Origin: Desulfuromonas acetexigens
Lineage (GTDB): Bacteria; Desulfobacterota; Desulfuromonadia; Desulfuromonadales; Trichloromonadaceae
Length of the DNA: 64,000 nt
Reading direction: 5' to 3'
NCBI RefSeq assembly: GCF_900111775.1
Contig: NZ_FOJJ01000023.1
Location: forward strand, 248,001 to 312,000
Below the pieces are notes generated by a model, which saw nothing but the letters and a program-made list of their open reading frames with translations, ran no database searches and was not told the DNA's origin. Within the stretch, counting starts at the first letter, position 1. Every line of letters starts with the position of its first letter. Shown piece after piece: positions 6,543 through 15,141 of the stretch. A program made the position numbers and the translations under genes.

Positions 6543-7280
6543 TTAAAGGTTGCTTTTTTTAAAAATCACTTCAGGGACATGGCGTATGATCAACATAATC
6601 ATACGCCATATTTTTTTGGCATAAATTGTATTACTTTTGGCATCTACCCCTTGGTAAATAGCCCCTGCAACCTCCTGTGGAGTAGCTAAAAGCTTTTTCG
6701 GAAGATCCAAACCGGCGGTCATTTTTGTAGCGACAAATCCAGGCTTGACTGTCATCACGTGGGCACCAACCTTGGCAAGGCGGTGACGCAAACCAGCCAG
6801 ATAAGCACTGAACCCGGCCTTGGCACTTCCATAGATATAGTTGCTGGCCCGACCCCGATCGCCGGCAACGGAGCTGATTCCGACAATGAAACCACTGCCT
6901 TTCACTTCGAAATCCTGCGCAATCACTTCAAGAATACTGACCGCCCCCAGATAGTTCGATTCGATAATTTTTCTGGCAACAGAAAAATCTTTCTGGGCCT
7001 GAATTTGATCACCAAGAAAACCAAAAGCGACTATAACGCCTTCTGGCTTAGGGTTCATTTCATCCCAAAAAGTTGCATGAGACCTATAGTCTGTGGCATC
7101 AAATAAAACTTCTCTAGCCTCTATACCGTAACGAAGTCGCAAATTTGAAGCTTCCCTCGCAAGACTATTCATATCACGAGAAGCTAAATGGACATTCCAG
7201 CCTTCCTTAGCGAATTTAGCCGCTGTGGCTACAGCGATATCGCTGTTTGCACCTAAGACCAATAACCACCTATCGCTCAT
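6543..7280 (-). CDS. dprE2: SDR reductase, DprE2-like (decaprenylphosphoryl-2-keto-ribose reductase type)
   Basis: 245 residues. Classical SDR: LVLGANSDIAVATA at the N-terminus for NAD(P) binding, ISSVAGDRGRASNYIYGSAK carrying the catalytic Ser-Tyr-Lys set, and PGFVATKM after it. The C-terminal KKIWRMIMLIIRHVPEVIFKK is a basic amphipathic tail suited to membrane contact. It overlaps the DprE1-like gene by 4 nt (ATGA). In mycobacteria DprE2 reduces the keto intermediate made by DprE1, giving decaprenylphosphoryl-arabinose. The pairing, together with the UbiA and phosphatase genes upstream, supports the same role here; biochemical identity is inferred. Confidence 0.8.
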   Translation of the reverse strand: MSDRWLLVLGANSDIAVATAAKFAKEGWNVHLASRDMNSLAREASNLRLRYGIEAREVLFDATDYRSHATFWDEMNPKPEGVIVAFGFLGDQIQAQKDFSVARKIIESNYLGAVSILEVIAQDFEVKGSGFIVGISSVAGDRGRASNYIYGSAKAGFSAYLAGLRHRLAKVGAHVMTVKPGFVATKMTAGLDLPKKLLATPQEVAGAIYQGVDAKSNTIYAKKIWRMIMLIIRHVPEVIFKKSNL

Positions 7281-8569
7281 ATACCCAACCTCTGTGATTG
7301 AAGGGAATTAAACTTTTCAGACAACCCATAGCTAGACCTTACTTCGCGGAACTTATCGAGCATCGGATAACCTTGAGTAAAAATATTTCTTGAAACACGA
7401 ACATCCTTGGTCAGATAAATGCGGCCACCATAATGGACGACAATCTCATCAAGTTTATCGAGCAATTCAAAAAGCCCTGGTTCTATTTTAAAATCTAAAG
7501 CGAGACTATACCCTTCCATAGGGAATGAAAGATAATTTTCATTGGCAGGACCATACAGTTTGAGCACGGCCAAAAAAGAGCCTTTTCCCGAATCGGCTAT
7601 CTGGCTCAAGATTTTGTTGAGGCCCTCGAAACTTCTCTCTTTGGGCAGGATAAACTGATACTGGGTAAAGCCACCTTTACCATAAATTCTATTCCAGTTA
7701 TTCAAAGCGTCCAAGGGATAAAAAAAGCTGTCTATATCGACTTGGCTATGGCTGATTCGCTCGCGCACCTTCCCGTAATAAAACCAATTAAACGCTCGAA
7801 CGCTCAGACTATTTAAAGCAAACCCAGGAAATTCAAAAGGAATGGACATTTTCTTTTTAGGTGTATAATTCAGATCTCCATCGTTTAAGAAATCGCCCAC
7901 CATCAAAAGACATCTACCGATGTCGGTTTTTTTCGCCAAACAATCAATCCAGGCAACAGAGTACGGTTGGTGTCCATACTCTTCAAAGGCCGCAAAGGTT
8001 TCCGCAAGATTTGCCGTTTTGATCGTAGTTTGACCGATCTGTTGTGAGGTAATGCGTTTCAAATAAAAACTGACTTCAAGAATAATTCCCGTAAGCCCCA
8101 TCCCACCACAGGTCGCTCGAAACAAATCTAGGTTTTCTTCGCGACTGCAACAAACGATTCGACCGTCAGCCAGCATCAGACTAAATGATTTGACGCACTC
8201 GCTGAAACAACCTTCGATGTGGTGGTTTTTACCATGCACATCACTAGCGATTGCGCCCCCCACAGTAATAAGTTTTGTTCCGGGCGTCACTTTGAGAAAC
8301 CACCCCCTGGGGACAAAGACATCGATGATATCAGCCAGCAAAACCCCGCTTTCACAGGTCAGCAAACCGGATTCTAGATTAAAATCAAGATAACGGTTGC
8401 ATGAGGTCATGGGCACTATATGCGAAGAAAGAGCACTGTCGCCGTAACTGCGCCCGTTACCAAAGGGTATGATCTCGGGAACCCGATCAAGTTCTTGCGC
8501 CAAGTGGGCATTGGGCAAAATAACGGTTGAGTCAATAATAGGGAACTTCCCCCAGGCAGTAAGTTTCAT
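7277..8569 (-). CDS. dprE1: FAD-linked oxidoreductase, DprE1-like (decaprenylphosphoryl-ribose 2-oxidase type)
   Basis: 430 residues. The FAD domain (about 1-190) has PFGNGRSYGDSAL, GGAIASDVHGKNHH and GGMGLTGIILEV. The substrate domain near the C-terminus has the family hallmark LKLYGPANENYLSFPMEG, then LALDFKI and GGRIYLTKD. M. tuberculosis DprE1 has Cys387, the residue attacked by benzothiazinones, at the position of an Ala here (SLALDF), so this enzyme should lack that covalent site. It would epimerise a polyprenyl-phospho-ribose together with the SDR encoded next. Moderately AT-rich, like its neighbours. Confidence 0.85.
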   Translation of the reverse strand: MKLTAWGKFPIIDSTVILPNAHLAQELDRVPEIIPFGNGRSYGDSALSSHIVPMTSCNRYLDFNLESGLLTCESGVLLADIIDVFVPRGWFLKVTPGTKLITVGGAIASDVHGKNHHIEGCFSECVKSFSLMLADGRIVCCSREENLDLFRATCGGMGLTGIILEVSFYLKRITSQQIGQTTIKTANLAETFAAFEEYGHQPYSVAWIDCLAKKTDIGRCLLMVGDFLNDGDLNYTPKKKMSIPFEFPGFALNSLSVRAFNWFYYGKVRERISHSQVDIDSFFYPLDALNNWNRIYGKGGFTQYQFILPKERSFEGLNKILSQIADSGKGSFLAVLKLYGPANENYLSFPMEGYSLALDFKIEPGLFELLDKLDEIVVHYGGRIYLTKDVRVSRNIFTQGYPMLDKFREVRSSYGLSEKFNSLQSQRLGI

Positions 8570-8590
8570 GGCATTTCCTCAAAGGGGTAA

Positions 8591-9001
8591 TTAAAACAGA
8601 TGAATAAATGTAGCAACAGCAACGCCGACCAGAATGCCGCAAAGAATCTCAAGTCGTGTATGCCCCATCCGTTCCCGTAATTTTGGGCAGGCACTCTCAC
8701 TGGAAAACAGGCCATTGATAATAACGGCATGTTTCCCAACTTCTCGACGCAAGCTATTAGCATCAAGCATCACAATAAAAGCCAAGGTGAGCGAAACGCC
8801 AAAGGCCGGATGAGTAAGGCCTTCCCTGAAAGCGATGAGTGCCGCCATACTACTGACAATCGCACTATGATTACTTGGCAAGCCGCCATAACCAATCAAT
8901 CCGAAAGCAAATTGCCTAGCCTTAACACTATTGATCGTAAATTTAAAAATGCCTGCGATGAACCACGCAAAAAATGGGGTTATGACATAAGAATAATCCA
9001 T
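8591..9001 (-). CDS. Divergent PAP2 (DUF212/YuiD-like) membrane phosphatase
   Basis: 136 residues from ATG 9001, directly after the UbiA stop codon. Three or four hydrophobic segments. Conserved phosphatase signs are GGLPSNHSAIVSS, LDANSLRREVGKH and RMGHTRLE, as in the acid phosphatase/vanadium haloperoxidase-related DUF212 family. In the mycobacterial pathway a PAP2-type enzyme (Rv3807c) dephosphorylates decaprenylphosphoryl-5-phosphoribose, the product of a UbiA prenyltransferase. The position between UbiA-like and DprE1-like genes suggests the same step here. Confidence 0.75.
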   Translation of the reverse strand: MDYSYVITPFFAWFIAGIFKFTINSVKARQFAFGLIGYGGLPSNHSAIVSSMAALIAFREGLTHPAFGVSLTLAFIVMLDANSLRREVGKHAVIINGLFSSESACPKLRERMGHTRLEILCGILVGVAVATFIHLF

Positions 9002-9003
9002 CT

Positions 9004-9876
9004 CTAACCCCGCATCGGCCATAGTGCATAGGCGCAAGCACCAATCCACAAAATGACTGTCAGAAGCAACTGCCAGTCAGCAAGCAAAGCATCCGTCGGC
9101 GACTCGCCCCCATCCAGAGTTTCAACGACATACCAATAACGGAAAAGGCCAAACAGCACTAATGGAACTGTGAGAACAAGCTCAGGCCGATCAGACAAAA
9201 CAAAAATACTATAAAAAACCAAAGCGCCCGTTGCTGACATTTCAGCATAACGATCTACCAAGGCGACAGAATATTTTTCCAATACCTTTCGCCCCTCAAT
9301 ACCACTTTGGCTGAGTTCCTGCCGGCGTTTCACCGCAGCCAGATAAAGTGCCAGACATAAGGTTGTGACCAGCATCCAACCGGATACAGGTACATCCAAG
9401 GCTACGGCCCCGGCAACTACACGCAGAACAAAACCGATGGCGATTGTAAAAATATCAACAACAGGCTGGTGTTTGAGCACGAACGTATAGGCGAGATTTA
9501 GCAACAAGTAGCCAAGGATAACGATTGCAACTTCCGTAGCAATAAAAAAACCACAAATGATGACCACATAGAGAAAACCCAAAATCGACAGTGCTGTTGG
9601 TACAGAAATGACACCAGCAGCCAAGGGGCGTTTTTTTGATTTTATTGGATGGCGCCGATCCCGATCAAGGTCATGAATATCGTTCACAATATACGTTGCG
9701 GAAGAAGCCATACAGAAAAGAAAAGCGGCTAAAAGAGATCTTCCAACCATAGGCATAGACAAAAACTGCCCGGTAAAAATCAACGGAGCCAACACGAAAC
9801 CATTTTTAATCCACTGCTTCGGTCGCATCAACAACATGATAGCTATTGCTTTATTTTTGAACAGATTCGAAGACAA
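9004..9876 (-). CDS. ubiA-like: UbiA-family prenyltransferase (DPPR-synthase-like, phosphoribosyl transfer to polyprenyl phosphate)
   Basis: 290 residues from TTG 9876, which has GAAAGG placed upstream. Polytopic, about eight to nine membrane helices. The aspartate-rich motif is NDIHDLDRDRRHPIKSKKRP, very similar in layout to Rv3806c, which joins PRPP to decaprenyl phosphate. Other family signs are LMRPKQWIKNGFVLAPL and LAAVKRRQEL. First enzyme of the proposed polyprenyl-phospho-arabinose route; the GtrA protein precedes it and the phosphatase follows. Confidence 0.8.
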   Translation of the reverse strand: MSSNLFKNKAIAIMLLMRPKQWIKNGFVLAPLIFTGQFLSMPMVGRSLLAAFLFCMASSATYIVNDIHDLDRDRRHPIKSKKRPLAAGVISVPTALSILGFLYVVIICGFFIATEVAIVILGYLLLNLAYTFVLKHQPVVDIFTIAIGFVLRVVAGAVALDVPVSGWMLVTTLCLALYLAAVKRRQELSQSGIEGRKVLEKYSVALVDRYAEMSATGALVFYSIFVLSDRPELVLTVPLVLFGLFRYWYVVETLDGGESPTDALLADWQLLLTVILWIGACAYALWPMRG

Positions 9877-9899
9877 TTGAGTAACCTTTCAAAATCACT

Positions 9900-10301
9900 T
9901 TATCGGAAAGACCAGCGTTTATGCCCTATATAACTGGTAAAAACAGGCACCACAACACCACAGGCATGGGCTATTTCCCGAACATAAGCGGTAACACCTA
10001 AAGAAGGTAGCGCATAATAAGCCATCCCCATACTGATAAGCCACGTCTGAAGAACAGCGAAAAGATTGACAATGATAAAAAAAACAGCTGAGCGATGCAG
10101 GGCCTGCTGACTTGCCCTGAATACAAATATCTTGGCCAGCACGAACGCTGTAACCATTCCGCTAATATAGGCAAAAATGATGGCTAAAGGAAAGTCTATC
10201 CAAAAATTATAGAGGATTCTCGAGCCGAAATTAACAATAGCGGCAACCCCACCAGTTATCAAAAAGGCAAAGAACTGCCTTGACATAAACTGCTGGATCA
10301 T
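9900..10301 (-). CDS. GtrA-family membrane protein
   Basis: 133 residues, four membrane helices, GtrA signature at the start (FFAFLITGGVAAIVNFGSR) and end (FVVPVF-type helix then SYIGHKRWSFR). Overlaps the upstream oxidoreductase by 4 nt (ATGA). GtrA proteins are thought to help move or anchor polyprenyl-linked sugars; in M. tuberculosis a GtrA-like protein (Rv3789) is encoded beside DprE1. The neighbourhood therefore suggests transfer or flipping of a polyprenyl-phospho-pentose. Confidence 0.8.
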   Translation of the reverse strand: MIQQFMSRQFFAFLITGGVAAIVNFGSRILYNFWIDFPLAIIFAYISGMVTAFVLAKIFVFRASQQALHRSAVFFIIVNLFAVLQTWLISMGMAYYALPSLGVTAYVREIAHACGVVVPVFTSYIGHKRWSFR

Positions 10302-11584
10302 GCGGTTGCTTCCCTGGCCAGGTTCCGACCAAAATGAATACTTTCTGAAATACCGCGATCTTCCGGATAGTAATAGGAGGTATCAGCTACCCATAGCCCC
10401 TGTACGGGCAAGGACACTGGCGGGAGAGTTTGGAGATAGCCTGGGCCACATATCGGCTGGGCATATCGGTAACGGTTTACCCTGATGTCAAGAAAGTCAG
10501 AGTCTGAAATTTTGGGGTTGATCTTTTTGAGGTAACGACTGACTTTATCAATAAATACTTGGTCGGATTCCGCATACTTTGGGTGCTCACCCGGGACATA
10601 AAAGGGGACATAGACGATATGCTGATCAAGGGGTCGCAGATTTGTATATTCAACCAAGCCAGGGATATCCATTTCAGGGTCATTGGTGTTCAGCCAAAAG
10701 TTTTCTGTTACAGCAACTCGCAACTTGGCAATTACACACACAACAGCGACATTATGGGTCGACTGGAACTTCGCGAGAATATTCGGCGACAGATCAGGCA
10801 TAAGTTGAGCCACATATGGTAAGGGTACGGTACTGATAACCTTGTCGAACTTCTCAATCGTGCCACCGACTTCTACGCCGATCACTTTTCCTGATTTGAT
10901 AATGACTTTATTCACAGGTGAGTTGAGACGCACTGTCCCGCCATGCCCCGTTATTGCGCCCTGCATGGCTTGCAGCAGAGCGCCTGAACCCCCTGTCAAG
11001 TATCCTAGCTTTTCCCGAAATAAATCATAACGGGAGCGGCCGATCCGCCGAATCCGGCTCCATATCCAGGCGGCGGAAAGTCCGGTGGCGTATTCATAAA
11101 ACTTATAATCAAACAGCCGGCGCCACAGAATTTCATAAGCCTCTTCGCCGACCCAACGCCGAATCCAGCCCGTAGCTTCAACACGATCCAGAGGCTGCCA
11201 ATTAGTCCGCTTGGTTGACAAAAAAGCATGTAGACCATAACGAAATTTGGCAGCAAAACTCAGGCCTTTAAACCTAAGCAAAGCGACGGGATTGCCCCAA
11301 GCCTGCAACCGATTCTGAAACCAATAGCCCATCTTGGTTTCGACCCAGCGCATTTGATGGGACAAGCCCAATTCCTCCAGCATTTCAAGGAAAGCATGAT
11401 CGGATATGCAATGGAAGTGGTAATAACGCTCAATATCCATACCACCGAAATCGAAACAGGCGGTCATCCCACCGTTACGGTCATCGGCTTCAAATAAAAC
11501 AGGCTCATGTCCATCCTTGGCCAATTGATAGGCAACTGCCAACCCCATAGGACCAGCGCCAATTACCGCAATTCGTTGCCCCAT
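10298..11584 (-). CDS. FAD-dependent amine-oxidase-type oxidoreductase (HemY/UDP-galactopyranose-mutase-like superfamily)
   Basis: 428 residues. The N-terminal Rossmann motif is AVIGAGPMGLAVAYQLAKDG, followed by FEADDRNGGMTACFDFGG. A middle segment (WGNPVALLRFKGLSFAAKFR) and a late LWVADTSYYYPEDRGISES fit the flavin amine oxidase/protoporphyrinogen-oxidase-like family often found in polysaccharide loci. The substrate is not identifiable. It lies in a coupled run with an epimerase/dehydratase upstream and GtrA downstream, so a role on a nucleotide- or lipid-linked sugar is plausible. Confidence 0.75.
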   Translation of the reverse strand: MGQRIAVIGAGPMGLAVAYQLAKDGHEPVLFEADDRNGGMTACFDFGGMDIERYYHFHCISDHAFLEMLEELGLSHQMRWVETKMGYWFQNRLQAWGNPVALLRFKGLSFAAKFRYGLHAFLSTKRTNWQPLDRVEATGWIRRWVGEEAYEILWRRLFDYKFYEYATGLSAAWIWSRIRRIGRSRYDLFREKLGYLTGGSGALLQAMQGAITGHGGTVRLNSPVNKVIIKSGKVIGVEVGGTIEKFDKVISTVPLPYVAQLMPDLSPNILAKFQSTHNVAVVCVIAKLRVAVTENFWLNTNDPEMDIPGLVEYTNLRPLDQHIVYVPFYVPGEHPKYAESDQVFIDKVSRYLKKINPKISDSDFLDIRVNRYRYAQPICGPGYLQTLPPVSLPVQGLWVADTSYYYPEDRGISESIHFGRNLAREATA

Positions 11585-11586
11585 AA

Positions 11587-12522
11587 TTAAAACTCCAAAA
11601 CGACTTTGCTGTAAGTCGGGTCATTAAAGGTTTCATCAATGGCCTTAGCAAAAGGGGTATATGGGACCCCAAAGATGCCAGGCCAGTCGATCACTTCAAA
11701 CTCATCTTTAGCGACCAAAGCGGCCAACTGTTGAGTAGTAAAGGGCGGGTTACGGTCAAATAACGACCACACCCAAAGCAACCCATAAAATATTCCATAA
11801 GGAATCTTCACGATAGCGGAACGAGCCTGGACGGCCCGCTTAATTTCACGAATCATGTCGATATAATCAATTTTTTCATGACCGGAAATATTATAAACGC
11901 CACCCTGCTTCCGACTCTCGATACAGCTGATAATAATATCGCAGAAGTCACCGACATAAAGAGGCTGGCGCATGTACCGGCCATGACCGGGGATGGGGAA
12001 AATTGGGACCTTTTGCATAAATCGGGACAACCAACCCAAGTGCTTGCGGTCAAACCAGCCAAACATCAGAGTTGGGCGCAGAACAACATTAGGTACGGTG
12101 CTGGCAAGCACCATATCTTCCTGAGCGCGTTTGGACTTTGTGTAAAAATCTTCAGCCACTGATTCCAACACCGAAGAACTAATGTGAACCAGATAAGGAA
12201 CCTTATATTTTTCTATGGCATCCAATACCAGGCGGGTAGAGTCGATATTGTTGCGTACGAATACATCATAAACTAAACCACCAATCTGTGCCTGCAACAT
12301 CACCACAGCATCCGCACCCTCAAAGTGTCGCTGCCAGTCGCCCGGTTCGGCCAAGTCGGCATATTCCGCAGTGATATCAGGCTGCACTCTCTGTAATACA
12401 GCGAGATTGGCTTGATGTTTATCTAAAACGACAATGTCGGTGTAGCCCTGGGCCTTGAAACGGGCAACGAGGTTTTGGCCTACAAGACCGGCTCCGCCAG
12501 GCAACAAGATCTTCTGATTCAT
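11587..12522 (-). CDS. NAD-dependent epimerase/dehydratase family protein
   Basis: 311 residues. Extended SDR: LLPGGAGLVGQNLVARF at the N-terminus, SSVLES then DFYTKSKRAQED (YxxxK) and RPTLMFGWFDRKHLGW. It is shorter than most nucleotide-sugar epimerases and closer to the WcaG-like group of sugar 4-epimerases/reductases. Ends 2 nt before the FAD oxidoreductase start. Substrate unknown. First gene of the block that continues into the DprE-like module. Confidence 0.75.
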   Translation of the reverse strand: MNQKILLPGGAGLVGQNLVARFKAQGYTDIVVLDKHQANLAVLQRVQPDITAEYADLAEPGDWQRHFEGADAVVMLQAQIGGLVYDVFVRNNIDSTRLVLDAIEKYKVPYLVHISSSVLESVAEDFYTKSKRAQEDMVLASTVPNVVLRPTLMFGWFDRKHLGWLSRFMQKVPIFPIPGHGRYMRQPLYVGDFCDIIISCIESRKQGGVYNISGHEKIDYIDMIREIKRAVQARSAIVKIPYGIFYGLLWVWSLFDRNPPFTTQQLAALVAKDEFEVIDWPGIFGVPYTPFAKAIDETFNDPTYSKVVLEF

Positions 12523-12756
12523 AATTTAATTCAATCCACTACTGCCTAGTAAAAAGTTGAGCATGTTTAGGTGGTATCGTCATGTGGTCCGAAATCAGCT
12601 TGAGAGTACCCAATCCTCAGCTTACATATCTAGGAATGTAAGTTTAGGCTTAAACACAGAGGGCAGGATCTCTTCCCATTAATTATCCCCCAAACTGTCC
12701 TCGATCGACCTCATAACGTGAATGTCCCTTTATGTTTACTTGAATTCACTTTCAAT
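12523..12756. other. Intergenic region with a small inverted repeat
   Basis: 234 nt without an open frame of interest. CTTACAT (12621-12627) and ATGTAAG (12636-12642) form a 7-bp hairpin with an 8-nt loop but no T-run, so it is not a standard terminator. It may hold the promoter of the downstream epimerase block; I could not pick convincing -35/-10 boxes. Confidence 0.4.
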
Positions 12757-14034
12757 TCAGTCAACTACGCGTGGAGACCAAAATCTTGTTTCCCTAAGCA
12801 ACACCAGACCATTACTCACTGCAATTTCGGCTTGCTCGCCTTCGACCCAGTAGAATTCCTTTATGTGTCGTTGGGCAACAACGTCAGCACTTACTGGGGA
12901 GACGATATCTGCCGCAACTGCAGTTCCCCGACGGTACTCGTCCTGCGCTGCCTTGATTCTCCAACCTGCATTTGTTAGGAACGCAAAACCAACAACAAGT
13001 ACAAATGCCCCAAGCAAAAAATTCCGGAGAACTCCTTTAGAGAGAATCAAAATGACAATCCATGCGGATAACGGCAACGCTGTAACAAGGTAACCATAAT
13101 GAAGCTCCAAACCTGGCGACCATGGCTGCATACCGGCACGTGAATACGAAATTGCAACAATCATTGCTACAGTTTGAAGTGCTGACAAAAAAACAGGAAG
13201 AACCACAAGGGATGGATAACTGCCTGAATTGCCTGGCTTGTTTCGCAGCATTAGTAAAAAGCTTCCGCCAAGAGCAATAATTAAAATGAAAGTCGCAAAT
13301 AGAGACTTGATGAAAGAACTGTTAATTGCAAATATACCTAACCAAGACTTAAGCATCCCAAAAGCAAAATAAACGTATTGTTCTTGATCATTGGCCTGAA
13401 CTTCCGTAGCCGCCGAGCTCGTCCATCCCAGCCAAATGGCCAAAACAGTTATTCCCCAAACAAGAAGACAAAATCGCGCTGCCAATGATGAGCTGCGAAG
13501 CCCTCTCGAAAAAATAATCGCACAAAGGAAACCAAAACCTAGGATAGTAGAAGTAATTAATCCATTCCCCCCACACAATGCGCAAAACGCAAGAGCGAGA
13601 TATGCCCCATCACCCAATTTATCCCGACCAGTCAAAACCGACTTAACCCATAGTAGGTTTGCCAAGGCAAGGAAGAACAAACCAGACAAAAATTGGAAAC
13701 TAAAGCCCCATGCTACCGTGTTGAAACCAAAACCAAGCAATACGCCTGGAACAAGCCATTCAGACCATGATTGCTCATTTAGAATAAGCCTAGACAACAT
13801 GACCCAACAAATCGACGTAGCCGCGATAACCATAACATTTGCGGCAATCAAAATCCGAAAATCACCACCAGTCAAATTTAATAACACGAGATGGAAGAAT
13901 TTTTGCAATGGTATCCGGTGATCATTGTGTAATGAAAAAAGCCAAGAAGTATCGAATGACCAAGGATTAACAAGGAATCCGATATATGACCAGTCATCAG
14001 AGTAGGGAAATGGCTTAGTTAGAGGATATAACAA
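12757..14034 (-). CDS. Polytopic GT-C-like membrane protein, probably missing its N-terminus through a frameshift
   Basis: 425 residues from a TTG that has no Shine-Dalgarno. About ten hydrophobic helices, with the early loop PFPYSDDWSYIGFLV and LHNDHRIPLQKFFHLVLL before helix 2. An acidic pair in the first periplasmic loop is a feature of GT-C enzymes such as GT39/GT83, although the family is not clear. The expected first helix lies just upstream in another frame (14019-14096), separated by a run of eight T. With one more T the two parts would join as ALLFFSLLYPLTKPF. A polyprenyl-phospho-sugar-using transferase would suit the DprE-like module nearby; that is inference. Confidence 0.6.
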   Translation of the reverse strand: MLYPLTKPFPYSDDWSYIGFLVNPWSFDTSWLFSLHNDHRIPLQKFFHLVLLNLTGGDFRILIAANVMVIAATSICWVMLSRLILNEQSWSEWLVPGVLLGFGFNTVAWGFSFQFLSGLFFLALANLLWVKSVLTGRDKLGDGAYLALAFCALCGGNGLITSTILGFGFLCAIIFSRGLRSSSLAARFCLLVWGITVLAIWLGWTSSAATEVQANDQEQYVYFAFGMLKSWLGIFAINSSFIKSLFATFILIIALGGSFLLMLRNKPGNSGSYPSLVVLPVFLSALQTVAMIVAISYSRAGMQPWSPGLELHYGYLVTALPLSAWIVILILSKGVLRNFLLGAFVLVVGFAFLTNAGWRIKAAQDEYRRGTAVAADIVSPVSADVVAQRHIKEFYWVEGEQAEIAVSNGLVLLRETRFWSPRVVD

Positions 14035-14096
14035 GGAAAAAAAAGCAAAGCGGCAATCAACACACCAGTACGGCCATCCGTCAAGTATTTAACCAT
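14019..14096 (-). pseudogene. Out-of-frame N-terminus of the membrane protein gene, ending at an 8-T tract
   Basis: ATG 14096, preceded by GGTGA, encodes a typical start of a membrane protein: MVKYLTDGRTGVLIAALLFF, then stops five residues later. The homopolymer (A8 on the plus strand, 14037-14044) lies at the junction. One inserted T restores a continuous frame into the 425-residue downstream frame. It may be a true mutation, a phase-variable contingency tract or a sequencing error. Confidence 0.55.
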
Positions 14097-14161
14097 TAGA
14101 ATCACCAGTTCTATGTGCACAATGAACTCCTACTAGAGAAGCACATGTGCATTAAAGTCAT

Positions 14162-14416
14162 TCAACGAAAAACGTAAAAAATTTTTACCAAACCAGATCT
14201 ATCGGTGACTGCTACTGAATCTTTGGAATTAAGAATGGAGACCTCAAGATGTGCCTGATCCTGGATAGCTTTAAGGTTCATCACAGCCTGATTGGAAAAA
14301 GTAGACCAAGAAACCTCGTTTATACATGTGCAAGTGACAAAAACGGCCGGAACATGTCTGCATTCTATTAAATTTCTCCATATTGCCGATAAGCCAAGAA
14401 TTAACTGCTTAGTCAC
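14162..14416 (-). CDS. Uncharacterised 84-residue frame, possibly a gene remnant
   Basis: A GTG-started frame directly after the methyltransferase stop. The in-frame reading stays open upstream into the end of that gene. It has no obvious Shine-Dalgarno, no membrane segment and two Cys in VTCTCINEV. I recognise no family. Its AT-rich composition matches its neighbours. It may be the C-terminal stump of a degraded sugar-transfer gene, or chance. Confidence 0.25.
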   Translation of the reverse strand: MTKQLILGLSAIWRNLIECRHVPAVFVTCTCINEVSWSTFSNQAVMNLKAIQDQAHLEVSILNSKDSVAVTDRSGLVKIFYVFR

Positions 14417-14430
14417 CGGAATAACATAAG

Positions 14431-15132
14431 TTACGACTTCTTCATGACAAACACATCAAGATACTCTCCGTCGAGACCAAGCAATCTATCACGTATACAA
14501 TACGTTCGCACAGGACTGCCCGTCCATTTCATAATTAAGCGTTCGAAATCATCACCATAATCCCAAGTTACAAGCGCGCGACCGTCTCCCACTGGATTAC
14601 CGTGAAAAATGGGCTCATGCAAATGAAAAATATCATCGTCTACTACGTGGGCGCGGGGATAACTAGTCAACAGACCCTTATGCTTGGGTGCTGTAAACGC
14701 ATGAGCACCACCTTGCTTAATTACACGCAATATAGAATTGAATGCTTTTTGTGGCGAAAAAACATGCTCCATAACATCCTGCGTAATTACCAAATCGAAT
14801 GTTTCATCAGCAAAAGTTAAATTTTCTAAGTTTTCACATCTCACCCCATCCTTATCAAAACCAAGAGGTACCCCATCCAATAACTGAGAAGAAGAATAGT
14901 TATTACACCATCGCGAGATAAAATCATTGCTCGGCGATGATTCATGAATACTGAGAGATGTCCAATCTGAAATAAAAAAATCTAAAACATGTTGCAGCGC
15001 TCTTTGGCGGGGCAATGAACCGCATTTTTCGCATATATATGTATCACGAAGCCAATCACCATAAGCGGTGAAAATCGTGTCTTGACGGCAACAATGGCAA
15101 TATCCTTTATTGCTTTCTGGCTCGCAATTCAT
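14431..15132 (-). CDS. Class I SAM-dependent methyltransferase with N-terminal zinc ribbon
   Basis: 233 residues. N-terminal cysteine pairs CHCC (12-15) and CEKC (34-37) suggest a zinc ribbon. The methyltransferase core has SQLLDGVPLGFD, LTFADETFDLVITQDVMEHV and FTAPKHKG, similar to Methyltransf_11 proteins of polysaccharide loci. Probably methylates a sugar or a terminal residue of the O-chain; in Wzm/Wzt systems terminal methylation can set chain length and be recognised by the Wzt C-terminal domain. That link is inferred. It sits 9 nt downstream of the giant glycosyltransferase. Confidence 0.75.
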   Translation of the reverse strand: MNCEPESNKGYCHCCRQDTIFTAYGDWLRDTYICEKCGSLPRQRALQHVLDFFISDWTSLSIHESSPSNDFISRWCNNYSSSQLLDGVPLGFDKDGVRCENLENLTFADETFDLVITQDVMEHVFSPQKAFNSILRVIKQGGAHAFTAPKHKGLLTSYPRAHVVDDDIFHLHEPIFHGNPVGDGRALVTWDYGDDFERLIMKWTGSPVRTYCIRDRLLGLDGEYLDVFVMKKS

Positions 15133-15141
15133 GCTTAACCT

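Noticed and set aside
12621-12642. Rho-independent terminator
   Set aside because: Only a 7-bp, AT-rich stem and no T-run on either side.
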